Source: Lachnospiraceae bacterium
GTDB lineage: Bacteria > Bacillota > Clostridia > Lachnospirales > Lachnospiraceae
Reading direction: 5' to 3'
Length of the DNA stretch: 64,000 nt
Assembly (NCBI GenBank): GCA_011959105.1
Contig: BLLU01000104.1
Span: forward strand, 1-64,000
In this document: piece after piece, positions 17,699-26,366 of the stretch
Layout of the letters: each line of letters opens with the position of its first letter
How positions within the stretch are numbered: the first letter of the stretch is position 1
Program-made: the position numbers and the translations under genes
The notes under the pieces: model-generated
Seen by the model: only the letters and a program-made list of their open reading frames with translations
Database searches by the model: none
Told to the model about the DNA's origin: nothing

Positions 17699-18655
17699 AT
17701 GAGCGAGGAGAAGAAAGGTTTTTTCAGCCGTCTGAAGGAGGGCCTGAGCAAGACCCGGAACAATATTGTCAGGGGTATTGACAATGTGTTCAGCGGATTT
17801 TCTGCCATAGATGAAGATTTTTATGAGGAACTGGAAGAGATTCTCATCATGGGGGATATCGGCGTCAACGCCACGGGAGAGATTGTGGAACGTCTGAAGG
17901 CCCAGGTGAAAGAGCGGCATATCAAGGAACCCTCTGCCTGCAAGCAGCTTTTGATCGAAAGCATACGGGAGCAGATGCGGGTAGACGAAACCGCCTATGA
18001 TTTTGAACACCAAAAGTCCGTTATCATGGTGATCGGCGTCAACGGCGTGGGAAAAACCACCTCCGTGGGAAAGCTGGCAGGGAAATTGAAGGACAACGGC
18101 CTGAAGGTGCTGATCGCGGCGGCAGATACTTTCCGCGCGGCTGCCGGAGAACAACTGGCGGAGTGGGCCAGGAGGGCGGAAGTGGACATGATCGGAGGCC
18201 GGGAGGGGACGGATCCTGCCAGCGTGGTTTTTGACGCGGTGAACGCGGCAAAGGCCCGCCATGCGGACGTGCTGCTGATCGACACGGCGGGACGGCTTCA
18301 CAACAAGAAAAATCTGATGGAGGAACTGCGGAAAATGAACAGAATCATTGACCGGGAGTTCCCCGATGCCCACCGGGAAAACCTGATTGTCCTGGACGGA
18401 ACCACCGGACAGAACGCCATGGTGCAGGCCAGGGAATTTGGCGAGGTGGCAAATCTCACAGGTATTATCCTCACCAAGATGGACGGTACGGCAAAGGGCG
18501 GCATCGCGGTGGCGATCCAGTCCCAGCTGCAGGTACCGGTGAAATACATCGGTGTAGGGGAAACCATAGAGGATCTCCAGAAGTTTAATTCGGATGAATT
18601 TGTAAACGCATTGTTTGATATGGACTCCGCATATGGACAGGATACAGAGGGATAA
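17699..18655 (+). CDS. ftsY: signal recognition particle receptor FtsY
   Basis: This SRP receptor GTPase pairs with Ffh (encoded at 21451) to deliver ribosomes to the translocon. The 318 residues contain a short N-terminal segment and the NG domain: GVNGVGKTT (G1), DTFRAAAGEQL, DTAGR (G3) and TKMDGTAKGG (G4). It lacks the long acidic N-terminus of enterobacterial FtsY, as is usual in Gram-positive bacteria. The ATG at 17699 has AGGAGA upstream. It follows smc by 20 bp. Confidence 0.95.
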   Translation: MSEEKKGFFSRLKEGLSKTRNNIVRGIDNVFSGFSAIDEDFYEELEEILIMGDIGVNATGEIVERLKAQVKERHIKEPSACKQLLIESIREQMRVDETAYDFEHQKSVIMVIGVNGVGKTTSVGKLAGKLKDNGLKVLIAAADTFRAAAGEQLAEWARRAEVDMIGGREGTDPASVVFDAVNAAKARHADVLLIDTAGRLHNKKNLMEELRKMNRIIDREFPDAHRENLIVLDGTTGQNAMVQAREFGEVANLTGIILTKMDGTAKGGIAVAIQSQLQVPVKYIGVGETIEDLQKFNSDEFVNALFDMDSAYGQDTEG

Positions 18656-18708
18656 ACATTGATGCGGTATAGGGAATACAAGGGATTTTCATTAGGAGGA
18701 AAGATAAC

Positions 18709-19920
18709 ATGTTGACTTTGGATCAATTTGAGGAAGCATCCGAGATAGTAAAGCGTGTCACATTGGAAACCAAGCTGGTGTACAGTGATTTTCTCAGCAG
18801 TCATACGGGGAACAAAGTATATCTGAAGCCGGAAAACATGCAGTTTACCGGGGCTTACAAAGTGAGAGGCGCCTATTATAAGATGAGCACCCTGACGGAG
18901 GAAGAGAGGGCCAAGGGACTGATTACCGCCTCAGCAGGCAATCATGCCCAGGGTGTGGCCTATGCGGCCCAGTGTTATGGGGCAAAGGCCACCATTGTCA
19001 TGCCGACCACCACACCTCTGATGAAGGTGAACCGTACCAAGGGCTACGGCGCGGAGGTTGTGCTCCATGGAGATGTTTATGACGAAGCCTGTGCCAAAGC
19101 CTATGAATTGGCAGAGGAACATGGATATACCTTCATTCACCCTTTTGACGATCTCACCGTGGCCACCGGCCAGGGGACCATTGCCATGGAGATTGTGAAG
19201 GAACTTCCTCTGGTGGACTACATTCTGGTTCCCATCGGGGGAGGCGGTCTGGCGGCAGGCGTTTCCACGCTGGCAAAACTTTTAAACCCCAAGATTCAGG
19301 TCATAGGCGTGGAACCGGCAGGAGCCAACTGTATGCAGGAATCTCTGAGAGCGGGCAAAGTGACCACCCTGCCCCGGGTCAATACCATTGCGGACGGCAC
19401 GGCGGTAAAGACGCCCGGCGGCAAGCTGTTTCCTTATATTCAGCAGAATCTGGACGATATCATTACCATTCGGGACGAGGAATTGGTGGTGGCATTTTTG
19501 GATATGGTGGAAAACCATAAGATGGTGGTGGAAAATTCGGGCCTTCTGTCCGTGGCTGCGGTGAAGCATATGGAAGTGAAAGACAAAAAGGTGGTGGCAA
19601 TCCTCAGCGGCGGCAACATGGATGTGATCACCATGTCTTCCGTGGTGCAGCAGGGATTGATTTTCCGGGACAGAATCTTTACCGTGTCGGTGCTGCTGCC
19701 GGACAAGCCGGGAGAATTGTGCCGGGTATCCGGGGTGATCGCGGCTGAAAGCGGTAATGTGATCAAGCTGGAACACAACCAGTTCGTCTCCACCAACCGC
19801 AATGCCGCAGTGGAACTGCGGATTACCCTGGAGGCCTTCGGTACGGAACACAAGCACCAGATCATGAAGGCACTGGAGGAAAAAGGCTATCAGCCCAAAC
19901 AGGTGCGAACCAATATATAG
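18709..19920 (+). CDS. ilvA: threonine ammonia-lyase with ACT domain
   Basis: This PLP enzyme deaminates threonine to 2-oxobutyrate, the entry to isoleucine or to propionate production. The PLP lysine is in FTGAYKVRGA (about residue 48), the phosphate loop is GGGGLAAG, and a single ACT regulatory domain forms the C-terminus (about 325-403, starting TVSVLLPDKPGELCRV). The 403-residue one-ACT form is shared by biosynthetic and catabolic (TdcB-like) enzymes, so the physiological direction is undecided. AGGAGG precedes the ATG, and it is terminated by a hairpin at 20002. Confidence 0.9.
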   Translation: MLTLDQFEEASEIVKRVTLETKLVYSDFLSSHTGNKVYLKPENMQFTGAYKVRGAYYKMSTLTEEERAKGLITASAGNHAQGVAYAAQCYGAKATIVMPTTTPLMKVNRTKGYGAEVVLHGDVYDEACAKAYELAEEHGYTFIHPFDDLTVATGQGTIAMEIVKELPLVDYILVPIGGGGLAAGVSTLAKLLNPKIQVIGVEPAGANCMQESLRAGKVTTLPRVNTIADGTAVKTPGGKLFPYIQQNLDDIITIRDEELVVAFLDMVENHKMVVENSGLLSVAAVKHMEVKDKKVVAILSGGNMDVITMSSVVQQGLIFRDRIFTVSVLLPDKPGELCRVSGVIAAESGNVIKLEHNQFVSTNRNAAVELRITLEAFGTEHKHQIMKALEEKGYQPKQVRTNI

Positions 19921-20001
19921 CCGGTTCCCGGCGGTATGCCGCCGGCCCCGGCAGTCTGGAAAAGAAGTATAATAAGGCGAGAATGCTGTATACTGATTAT
20001 G

Positions 20002-20029
20002 AATCCGCATATGAAAATATGCGGATTTT
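20002..20029 (+). terminator. probable terminator after threonine ammonia-lyase
   Basis: This is a perfect 11-bp stem, AATCCGCATAT (20002-20012) with ATATGCGGATT (20017-20027), closed by a GAAA tetraloop, with only a short T tail. Two other GC-rich hairpins flank it: GGCGGTATGCCGCC near 19930 and TGCCGCCGCAGGCGGCA near 20053. Confidence 0.6.
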
Positions 20030-20099
20030 GCAATTCTTCTCATTGAATGTTTGTGCCGCCGCAGGCGGCATGTCTGGAAGTTTGAAAAAGGAGCATGTG

Positions 20100-20996
20100 A
20101 TGAAAGAAAACCGACAGAAAGAAATTCCCATAAAAAAAACGGACGTAAAAAAGACGGTGGTCAACTATCTGCTGATCACGGTGGCCAGTGCCGTTTATTC
20201 GGTGGCGGTCAGTCTGTTTCTGGACCCCAATTCCCTGGCTCCGGGCGGCGTCACGGGCATAGCCATTATCCTGAACCGCCTGATCCCGGTGGAGACAGGT
20301 ACTTTAATCCTTTTGATCAATATTCCCATCCTGATTCTGGGGGCCTGGAAATTCGGCCTCCGCTTCAGCCTGTCCACCATCTATTGCACGGTGGTGATCT
20401 CCCTGTTCACCAACCTTCTTTCCGGCGTGAAAACAGCCACTGCGGATCCCCTCCTGGCGGCACTGGCGGGCGGCAGCCTGGCGGCGGTGGGGATCGGATG
20501 GGTGTTTAAAGCGGGAGCCACCACCGGGGGCACGGATATCATCATCAAACTCCTTCGGAGCAAGATGCCTCATCTGAGAACGGGAGGACTGTTCCTGGCC
20601 ATGGATGCCGTCATCGTGGCGGTATCGGGTTTCGTGTTCAAGAATACGGATGTGGCTCTGTACGCGGGCCTCACGGTATTTATAATCTCTCTGGTTCTGG
20701 ATCTGGTGCTCTATGGCCGTGACGAGGCCAAGCTGATGTTTATCATCAGCGACAAGTCGGAGCAGATCACCCGGCGTCTGCTGGAGGAATTGGACATCGG
20801 CGTAACCCATATGCAGGGATCGGGCGCTTTCAGCGGCAAGGAAAAACAGGTGATTCTGTGCGCGGTTAAAAAGGCCACGGCTCCCAAGACGGAGGTGATC
20901 GTGAAGGAGGAGGATCCCCAGGCGTTTATGATCATCTCCAGCGCCACGGAGATCTATGGTGAGGGTTACAAAAGTTATTTCAGTGAAAAATTATAA
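20100..20996 (+). CDS. YitT family membrane protein (DUF161/DUF2179)
   Basis: The 298-residue protein has about five membrane segments in its first 200 residues and a cytosolic DUF2179-like end (VTHMQGSGAFSGKEKQVILCAV). The characteristic PNSLAPGGVTGIAIIL and GATTGGTDIIIKLL motifs mark the YitT family, whose transport role is not established. The ATG at 20100 has AAAAAGGAG eight bases upstream and is preferred over 19983, which lies in the preceding terminator. Confidence 0.88.
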   Translation: MKENRQKEIPIKKTDVKKTVVNYLLITVASAVYSVAVSLFLDPNSLAPGGVTGIAIILNRLIPVETGTLILLINIPILILGAWKFGLRFSLSTIYCTVVISLFTNLLSGVKTATADPLLAALAGGSLAAVGIGWVFKAGATTGGTDIIIKLLRSKMPHLRTGGLFLAMDAVIVAVSGFVFKNTDVALYAGLTVFIISLVLDLVLYGRDEAKLMFIISDKSEQITRRLLEELDIGVTHMQGSGAFSGKEKQVILCAVKKATAPKTEVIVKEEDPQAFMIISSATEIYGEGYKSYFSEKL

Positions 20997-21014
20997 GGTG
21001 TAAAGAAAAAATAC

Positions 21015-21043
21015 TTGACAGTACAGACGGTGTGTTGTATGAT
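21015..21043 (+). promoter_or_regulatory. promoter of ylxM-ffh
   Basis: TTGACA (21015-21020) and TATGAT (21038-21043) are separated by 17 bp. Confidence 0.85.
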
Positions 21044-21090
21044 GGCAAAGTGGGCATCGGCCTGCAGAATGGAATCGGAGGCAGGAACGC

Positions 21091-21429
21091 ATGGAGAAAA
21101 TATATCAGCAGGCGCTTTTGTATGATTTCTATGGGGAATTGCTGACAGAGCATCAGCGCAGTATCTACGAGGACGCGGTGTGTAATGATCTGTCTCTGGG
21201 GGAGATAGCCCAGGAGAGAGGCATCAGCAGACAGGGTGTACATGATCTGATCCGGCGCTGCGACAAGGCCCTGCAGGAGTACGAAACCAAGCTGCGGCTG
21301 GTGGAGAAATTTGTGAATGCCCGGGACAAGGTGGAGCGGATCATCAATCTTGCGCAGGAATCGGAGCAGCACGCAGACAGACTGCAGGAGATTTACAGCC
21401 TGGCCAGAGAACTGCGTCAGGAATTGTAA
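21091..21429 (+). CDS. ylxM: YlxM family DNA-binding protein
   Basis: The 112-residue protein has a sigma-factor-region-4-like helix-turn-helix (LTEHQRSIYEDAVCNDLSLG followed by EIAQERGISRQGVHDLI). YlxM proteins are encoded just upstream of ffh in Firmicutes and have been proposed to act with the signal recognition particle. Here it is 21 bp before ffh and has its own consensus promoter. Confidence 0.92.
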   Translation: MEKIYQQALLYDFYGELLTEHQRSIYEDAVCNDLSLGEIAQERGISRQGVHDLIRRCDKALQEYETKLRLVEKFVNARDKVERIINLAQESEQHADRLQEIYSLARELRQEL

Positions 21430-21450
21430 GGAAGGGTAAATGGGATTGGC

Positions 21451-22815
21451 ATGGCATTTGAGAGTCTGACCGATAAACTTCAGAATGTGTTTAAGAACCT
21501 GCGGAGCAAGGGACGTCTCACCGAGGAGGACGTGCGAAGCGCCTTGAAGGAAGTAAAAATGGCCTTGTTGGAGGCCGATGTAAACTTCAAAGTGGTGAAA
21601 CAGTTTATCAAGGCAGTGGAGGAGAGAGCTGTCGGTCAGGATGTGATGAACGGCTTAAATCCCGGCCAGATGGTGATCAAGATCGTCAACGAGGAGATGA
21701 TCTCCCTGATGGGCAGCGAGACCACGGAGATTGCCATGCAGCCCGGAAAATCTGTCACCGTCCTTATGATGGCGGGCCTGCAGGGTGCCGGCAAGACCAC
21801 GGCTACGGCCAAGATCGCAGGCAAGCTGAAACTGAAAGGCAAGAAATCTCTGTTGGTAGCCTGTGATATCTACAGGCCCGCCGCCATTGAGCAGCTGCAG
21901 ATCAACGGCCGGAAGCAGGAAGTGGATGTCTTTTCCATGGGCAGTGACCACAGTCCGATGGAGATCGCCAGGGAAGCGATTGCCTTTGCGCAGAAAAACG
22001 GGCATAATGTGGTGATTCTGGACACGGCGGGACGTCTGCATGTGGACGAGGATATGATGCGGGAACTGCAGGAGATCAAGGAGCAGGTGGACGTGCATCA
22101 AACCTTGCTGGTGGTGGATGCCATGACCGGACAAGACGCGGTGAATGTAGCCAAAGAGTTTGACGAGAAGGTGGGCATCGACGGTGTGGTACTGACCAAG
22201 ATGGACGGTGACACCAGGGGCGGTGCGGCATTGTCCATCAAAGCAGTGACCGGAAAGCCCATTCTGTATGTGGGTATGGGTGAAAAACTTTCCGATATGG
22301 ATCAGTTTTATCCGGACCGCATGGCCAGCCGAATCCTGGGTATGGGGGATGTATTATCCCTGATTGATAAGGCCCAGGCCAATCTTGACCTGGATGAGGA
22401 CAAGGGCCGCGAGATGGCCGGCCGTATGAAGAAGGGTAAGTTCGACTTTGAGGATTATCTGGAGAGCATGAAACAGATGCGGAAGCTGGGAGGTATCGGC
22501 AGTATTTTGAGCATGCTGCCCGGCATGGGTCTCAAGGGCGGCGAACTGGAATCCATGGTGGACGAGAAGCAGCTGGCGCATATGGAAGCCATCGTATTGT
22601 CCATGACCCCTCAGGAGAGGCGTAACCCCAAGATTTTGAATCCCAAGAGAAAGCATCGTATTGCCAGGGGCGCAGGGGTGGATATCAGCGTGGTAAACCG
22701 TTTTATCAAGCAGTTTGAACAGAGCCAGAAGATGATGAAGCAGTTTGGAGGCGGTAAGCGCCGGGGAATGATGGGCGGTCTGCCGGGCATGGGAGGCGGT
22801 AAATTCCCCTTCTGA
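21451..22815 (+). CDS. ffh: signal recognition particle GTPase Ffh
   Basis: This 454-residue SRP54 homologue binds signal sequences and 4.5S/6S RNA. The N-terminal four-helix bundle is followed by GTPase motifs GLQGAGKTT (G1, about residues 110-118), DTAGRLHVDE (G3), TKMDGDTRGG (G4), and a methionine-rich M domain (about 300-430). The tail GMMGGLPGMGGGKFPF is typical. Its receptor, ftsY, is 3 kb upstream. It is in the ylxM transcript; rpsP downstream has an additional promoter. Confidence 0.96.
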   Translation: MAFESLTDKLQNVFKNLRSKGRLTEEDVRSALKEVKMALLEADVNFKVVKQFIKAVEERAVGQDVMNGLNPGQMVIKIVNEEMISLMGSETTEIAMQPGKSVTVLMMAGLQGAGKTTATAKIAGKLKLKGKKSLLVACDIYRPAAIEQLQINGRKQEVDVFSMGSDHSPMEIAREAIAFAQKNGHNVVILDTAGRLHVDEDMMRELQEIKEQVDVHQTLLVVDAMTGQDAVNVAKEFDEKVGIDGVVLTKMDGDTRGGAALSIKAVTGKPILYVGMGEKLSDMDQFYPDRMASRILGMGDVLSLIDKAQANLDLDEDKGREMAGRMKKGKFDFEDYLESMKQMRKLGGIGSILSMLPGMGLKGGELESMVDEKQLAHMEAIVLSMTPQERRNPKILNPKRKHRIARGAGVDISVVNRFIKQFEQSQKMMKQFGGGKRRGMMGGLPGMGGGKFPF

Positions 22816-22839
22816 GTACAGAAAAATGCAGTGGAAGAT

Positions 22840-22867
22840 TTGTACTTTCAAGTACTTATCCTATAAA
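22840..22867 (+). promoter_or_regulatory. promoter of rpsP operon
   Basis: TTGTAC (22840-22845) and TATAAA (22862-22867) are 16 bp apart. A short inverted repeat GTACTT-TC-AAGTAC (22842-22855) overlaps the -35 and could bind a regulator. Confidence 0.55.
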
Positions 22868-22897
22868 AAACAAAGTATATTACGGAGGTAAAGAAAA

Positions 22898-23143
22898 ATG
22901 GCAGTTAAGATCAGGTTGAAGAGAATGGGACAGAAGAAGGCGCCTTTCTATAGAATTATCGTGGCGGATTCCCGTTCCCCCAGAGACGGCAGATTCATTG
23001 AGGAAATCGGTACTTACGATCCTTCCACCGATCCCAGCACTTTCAAGATCAACGAGGAGTTGGCCAAAAAGTGGCTGAAAAACGGTGCACAGCCCACGGA
23101 AGTGGTAGGCAAACTTTTCAAGATCGCAGGCATCGAGAAGTAA
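22898..23143 (+). CDS. rpsP: 30S ribosomal protein S16
   Basis: This 81-residue small-subunit protein starts [20 protein letters not shown], the S16 signature. ACGGAGGT is nine bases upstream. It is the first gene of the rpsP-khpA-rimM-trmD-rplS block conserved in Firmicutes. Confidence 0.97.
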   Translation: MAVKIRLKRMGQKKAPFYRIIVADSRSPRDGRFIEEIGTYDPSTDPSTFKINEELAKKWLKNGAQPTEVVGKLFKIAGIEK

Positions 23144-23293
23144 GCAGCGATTTCTACTGCTGGAGGCACAGCGCATTGGCGCAGCATCGCATGCATATTG
23201 TGATTTGACAGGCCGGTCCCGGTCAACGCAATTTCCCAGGCGCGGCCGGGGTTTGGCGTAGTCAGACTCCAGATATGCAGAGAAGAGGGAAGA
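23144..23293 (+). other. 150-bp spacer between rpsP and khpA
   Basis: The spacer is unusually long for this operon and moderately GC-rich. It has an AGCAG/CTGCT hairpin just after rpsP and GC-rich segments (GGCCGGTCCCGG, GCGCGGCCGGGG) that could fold on each other, plus a TTGACA at about 23207. No convincing -10, coding region or known RNA was recognised. Confidence 0.4.
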
Positions 23294-23521
23294 ATGAAAG
23301 ATTTGGTTGAAGTGATTGCAAAGGCCCTGGTGGATCATCCGGATGAGGTGGTGGTGACGGAGAAAGAAGACGGCAGGAATGTGGTGGTGGAACTCCATGT
23401 GGCGGCGTCTGATATGGGAAAGGTCATCGGAAAGCAGGGCAGGATTGCAAAGGCAATACGGTCTGTGGTGAAAGCGGCGTCTTCCAAGGAAAACAAAATC
23501 GTGGACGTGGAGATCGTATAG
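23294..23521 (+). CDS. khpA: KH-domain RNA-binding protein KhpA
   Basis: The 75-residue protein is a single KH domain with the GKVIGKQGRIAKAIR loop (about residues 45-59). KhpA, usually with KhpB/Jag, binds RNA and influences cell elongation and division in Gram-positive bacteria. Position between rpsP and rimM is the conserved one. A GAAGAGGGAAG ribosome binding site is present. Confidence 0.94.
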   Translation: MKDLVEVIAKALVDHPDEVVVTEKEDGRNVVVELHVAASDMGKVIGKQGRIAKAIRSVVKAASSKENKIVDVEIV

Positions 23522-23628
23522 GTATCCGTCTTATGTGGCAGATTGGCTGCTGACAGGCAGGGAGAGACTGGCGGGACATGCGCTTACAGCATGTTTCGCC
23601 ATGTTTGCTTGCAGAGGAGAGAATGTGT

Positions 23629-24135
23629 ATGGATGAAGTACTGCAGGTGGGCATCATCACCACCACTCATGGGGTGCGGGGAGAGGTAAAGGTCTATCCT
23701 ACCACCGATGACGCGAACCGTTTTAAAAAGTTGAAGGAAGTTATCCTGGATACCGGCCGGGAGAAAAGCACCCGGGAAATCCAAGGGGTCAAATTCTTTA
23801 AGCAGATGGTGATTCTGAAGCTGAAGGGAATTGATACCCTGGAGGAGGCGGCAAAGTATCGGCAGGCGGGTTTATATGTGACCAGAGACAATGCGGTGAA
23901 ACTGAACAGGGATGAATATTTTATTGCGGATTTAATCGGCCTGGAAGTTTGCGATGTATCCGGGGATTCTCTGGGCCGTCTGGAGGACGTGATGACCACC
24001 GGGGCCAATGATGTGTATGTGATCCGTATGGGGGACGGGCGGGAATTGTTGCTGCCTGCCATTAAACAGTGCATTTTGGATGTGGATATGGAGCAGCGCC
24101 GGATGAAGGTGCACGTACTGGAGGGGCTGCTGTAG
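23629..24135 (+). CDS. rimM: ribosome maturation factor RimM
   Basis: RimM helps assemble the 30S head together with S19. The 168 residues contain the N-terminal barrel (VGIITTTHGVRGEVKVYP) and the C-terminal PRC-barrel (DLIGLEVCD, ending LPAIKQCILDVD). The ATG at 23629 is favoured by GAGGAGAG at 23614-23621; ATG 23623 is too close to it, and the longer frame from 23578 is unsupported. Confidence 0.93.
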   Translation: MDEVLQVGIITTTHGVRGEVKVYPTTDDANRFKKLKEVILDTGREKSTREIQGVKFFKQMVILKLKGIDTLEEAAKYRQAGLYVTRDNAVKLNRDEYFIADLIGLEVCDVSGDSLGRLEDVMTTGANDVYVIRMGDGRELLLPAIKQCILDVDMEQRRMKVHVLEGLL

Positions 24136-24178
24136 AAAATACCGGCTTGCCAGCCGAAGCGGGCGGATGGGAGAGGGA

Positions 24179-25693
24179 ATGAAATTCCATGTATTGACAT
24201 TGTTCCCGGAGATGGTGGAACAGGGGCTGCGCCAGAGTATCCTGGGCAGGGCGGCGGAGAACGGACATTTGTCTTTTCATATGGTGAATATCCGGGATTT
24301 TACCCGGGACAAACATGGCAAGGTGGACGACTATCCCTATGGGGGAGGAGCGGGGATGCTGATGCAGGCACAGCCCGTATATGATGCCTATTTGTCTGTG
24401 ACGCGGGGAAGTACAGAAACCAACCCTGTCGTAGACCCGGCCTGCACAGAAGCCATCTCTGCTCCGGCATACAGGAAACCTGTCCGCGCCGTCGAATCCG
24501 CGCATGCCAAAACCAGGGGAATTCGAACGGTTTATGTAACCCCGCAGGGCAGAACTTTCACGCAGAAACTGGCCAAAGAATTTTCCCGGGAGAAGGAGCT
24601 GATCTTCCTGTGCGGGCACTATGAGGGAATCGATGAGCGTGTGCTGGAAGAGATTGTCACAGACTATGTATCTCTGGGAGATTATGTATTGACCGGGGGA
24701 GAATTGGCGGCCATGGTGATGATTGACGCCATAGCCAGGCTGGTGCCCGGCGTGCTGCATAACGGGGAGTCTGCGGAGACGGAATCTTTTCACAATCATC
24801 TGCTGGAGTATCCTCAGTATTCCCGGCCGGAAGTGTGGCATGACAAACCCGTGCCCCAGGTGCTGTTGTCCGGCAACCATCGAAAGATTGAGGCATGGCG
24901 GCTGGAGCAGTCCCTGGAGCGAACCAGACAGCGCAGGCCAGACCTGTATGATTTATATCGGGCGCAGCAGGACAGCATTCTAAAACTGAGCCGGCATAAG
25001 CGGAAGCATATCCATCTGATGGAATGGATGGCGCGGGGGATGGCCGACATGGTGTGCCGTGAAGGGGAAAATCTGTTGTTGAATGTGGAACAGACCCGGA
25101 TATACGGGCTATATGCGGAATCTTCCCGGGAAGCCGGGGAACTGGCAAGACAGTATGGATTGTCCGGGACTGCGAAACAGGCGCGGATAGATTTGGCCGT
25201 TTGTCAGGAAACCATAAGGGATCTGCTGACAGAACAATTCGGCTTTGTGGAGGAAGAAACCTGCCGCCAGGCCTGCTATACCCGCAGGGAGTCCCTGAGA
25301 GTGGAGCATCGGGATATTCGGCCCCTGGGGGAAAGCGACCTGGATTATGTTTCAAAACATTATACAAAATGTGATAAGACGTATTTACACCGGCGCATAA
25401 TCGGCGGAGCCATGTATGGCATTTATGTAAGGGATGGGGAACAGAGCCGGCTGGCGGGATTTATCGGCACCCACAGGGACGGCAGCATGGGAATGCTGTA
25501 TGTGGAGGAAGCATATCGACGGCAGGGCCTGGCGGCCTCACTGGAAAGCTGGCTGGTCAACAGGCATCTGAAACGGGGAGAGATTCCCTACTGCCAGATC
25601 AGAGAGGGAAATATTTCTGCCCTGCGGCTTCAGGAAAAACTGGGACTTTATCTGTGCAGGGAACTTATGTGGTGGCTAAAAAAAGAGAATTAG
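24179..25693 (+). CDS. trmD: tRNA (guanine37-N1)-methyltransferase TrmD fused to a GNAT acetyltransferase domain
   Basis: Residues 1-260 are TrmD, which methylates G37 of tRNAs and prevents frameshifting: MKFHVLTLFPEM start, YGGGAGMLMQ, knot region LIFLCGHYEGIDERV and SLGDYVLTGGELA. An insertion of about 30-35 residues (roughly 76-112) separates QPVYDAYLS from VYVTPQGRTF, which are nearly adjacent in ordinary TrmD. After a helical linker (260-375), residues 375-504 form a GNAT-type acetyltransferase with the acetyl-CoA loop RRQGLA (447-452) in MLYVEEAYRRQGLAASLES. At 504 residues it is twice the usual length and open throughout. The ATG at 24179 follows GGGAGAGGG; 24167 is an alternative. The acetyl acceptor is unknown. 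Confidence 0.93.
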   Translation: MKFHVLTLFPEMVEQGLRQSILGRAAENGHLSFHMVNIRDFTRDKHGKVDDYPYGGGAGMLMQAQPVYDAYLSVTRGSTETNPVVDPACTEAISAPAYRKPVRAVESAHAKTRGIRTVYVTPQGRTFTQKLAKEFSREKELIFLCGHYEGIDERVLEEIVTDYVSLGDYVLTGGELAAMVMIDAIARLVPGVLHNGESAETESFHNHLLEYPQYSRPEVWHDKPVPQVLLSGNHRKIEAWRLEQSLERTRQRRPDLYDLYRAQQDSILKLSRHKRKHIHLMEWMARGMADMVCREGENLLLNVEQTRIYGLYAESSREAGELARQYGLSGTAKQARIDLAVCQETIRDLLTEQFGFVEEETCRQACYTRRESLRVEHRDIRPLGESDLDYVSKHYTKCDKTYLHRRIIGGAMYGIYVRDGEQSRLAGFIGTHRDGSMGMLYVEEAYRRQGLAASLESWLVNRHLKRGEIPYCQIREGNISALRLQEKLGLYLCRELMWWLKKEN

Positions 25694-25717
25694 TAAGAGA
25701 AAAATTAGTAAGAGAAA
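25688..25717 (+). repeat. 15-bp tandem duplication at the trmD stop
   Basis: AATTAGTAAGAGAAA occurs twice in perfect tandem (25688-25702 and 25703-25717). The first copy contains the trmD stop codon TAG (25691-25693). It looks like a recent slippage duplication. Confidence 0.85.
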
Positions 25718-25729
25718 TAAATAAAAAAC

Positions 25730-25758
25730 TTGCATAATATGCCATACTGTGGTAAAAT
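25730..25758 (+). promoter_or_regulatory. promoter of rplS
   Basis: TTGCAT (25730-25735) and TAAAAT (25753-25758) are separated by 17 bp. Confidence 0.7.
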
Positions 25759-25835
25759 ATTAACGTTGCGAAAATGAGATGGTCCTCTGTTACAGATTGT
25801 ATTAAGAACATCAAGTACATTTCAGGAGGTTTATG

Positions 25836-26183
25836 ATGAGCGATATTATCAGAGAGATTGAAGCTGAGCAGATGAAAGCTGCCGTGGACGAGTTTGCCGT
25901 AGGCGATACCGTTAAGGTATACGGCAAGATCAAAGAGGGCAACCGTGAGAGAATTCAGGTGTTTGAGGGCGTAGTCCTGAAGAGACAGGGCGGAAGCAGC
26001 CGCGAGACCTTTACCGTGAGAAAGACTTCCAACGGAATCGGTGTTGAGAAGACCTGGCCGGTACATTCCCCCAACGTGGAGAAGATCGAAGTGGTCAGAA
26101 GAGGTAAGGTAAGACGGGCCAAGCTGAACTACCTGAGAGACCGTGTTGGTAAGAAGGCCAAGGTAAAAGAGTTGGTCAGATAA
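25836..26183 (+). CDS. rplS: 50S ribosomal protein L19
   Basis: This 115-residue large-subunit protein has the L19 core: [31 protein letters not shown], and the basic end [20 protein letters not shown]. The second of two adjacent ATGs (25836) sits five bases after CAGGAGGT; the first (25833) is too close. It has its own promoter and terminator. Confidence 0.97.
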   Translation: MSDIIREIEAEQMKAAVDEFAVGDTVKVYGKIKEGNRERIQVFEGVVLKRQGGSSRETFTVRKTSNGIGVEKTWPVHSPNVEKIEVVRRGKVRRAKLNYLRDRVGKKAKVKELVR

Positions 26184-26195
26184 TCTGCCGAAATG

Positions 26196-26225
26196 GGACA
26201 ATTACTTTTTTGTAGTTGTCCTTTT
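26196..26225 (+). terminator. terminator after rplS
   Basis: GGACAATTAC (26196-26205) pairs with GTAGTTGTCC (26212-26221), with one wobble, followed by four T. The loop is six T. Confidence 0.85.
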
Positions 26226-26241
26226 CTATTTTAAAAGAATG

Positions 26242-26250
26242 TGCTATACT
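26242..26250 (+). promoter_or_regulatory. extended -10 promoter of lepB
   Basis: TGCTATACT gives a TG-n-TATACT extended -10. No good -35 was seen 17 bp upstream, which is usual for this promoter type. Confidence 0.55.
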
Positions 26251-26366
26251 GTTAAGCAGAACGTTATACAATATCTCCCGGGGCGCCTGGTATGGAGCCT
26301 GCGGAGAAGCATTTTCCGCAGCGGGATTACGGGGGGATGCGGAACACAGATGTAGGAGGAATGGCA

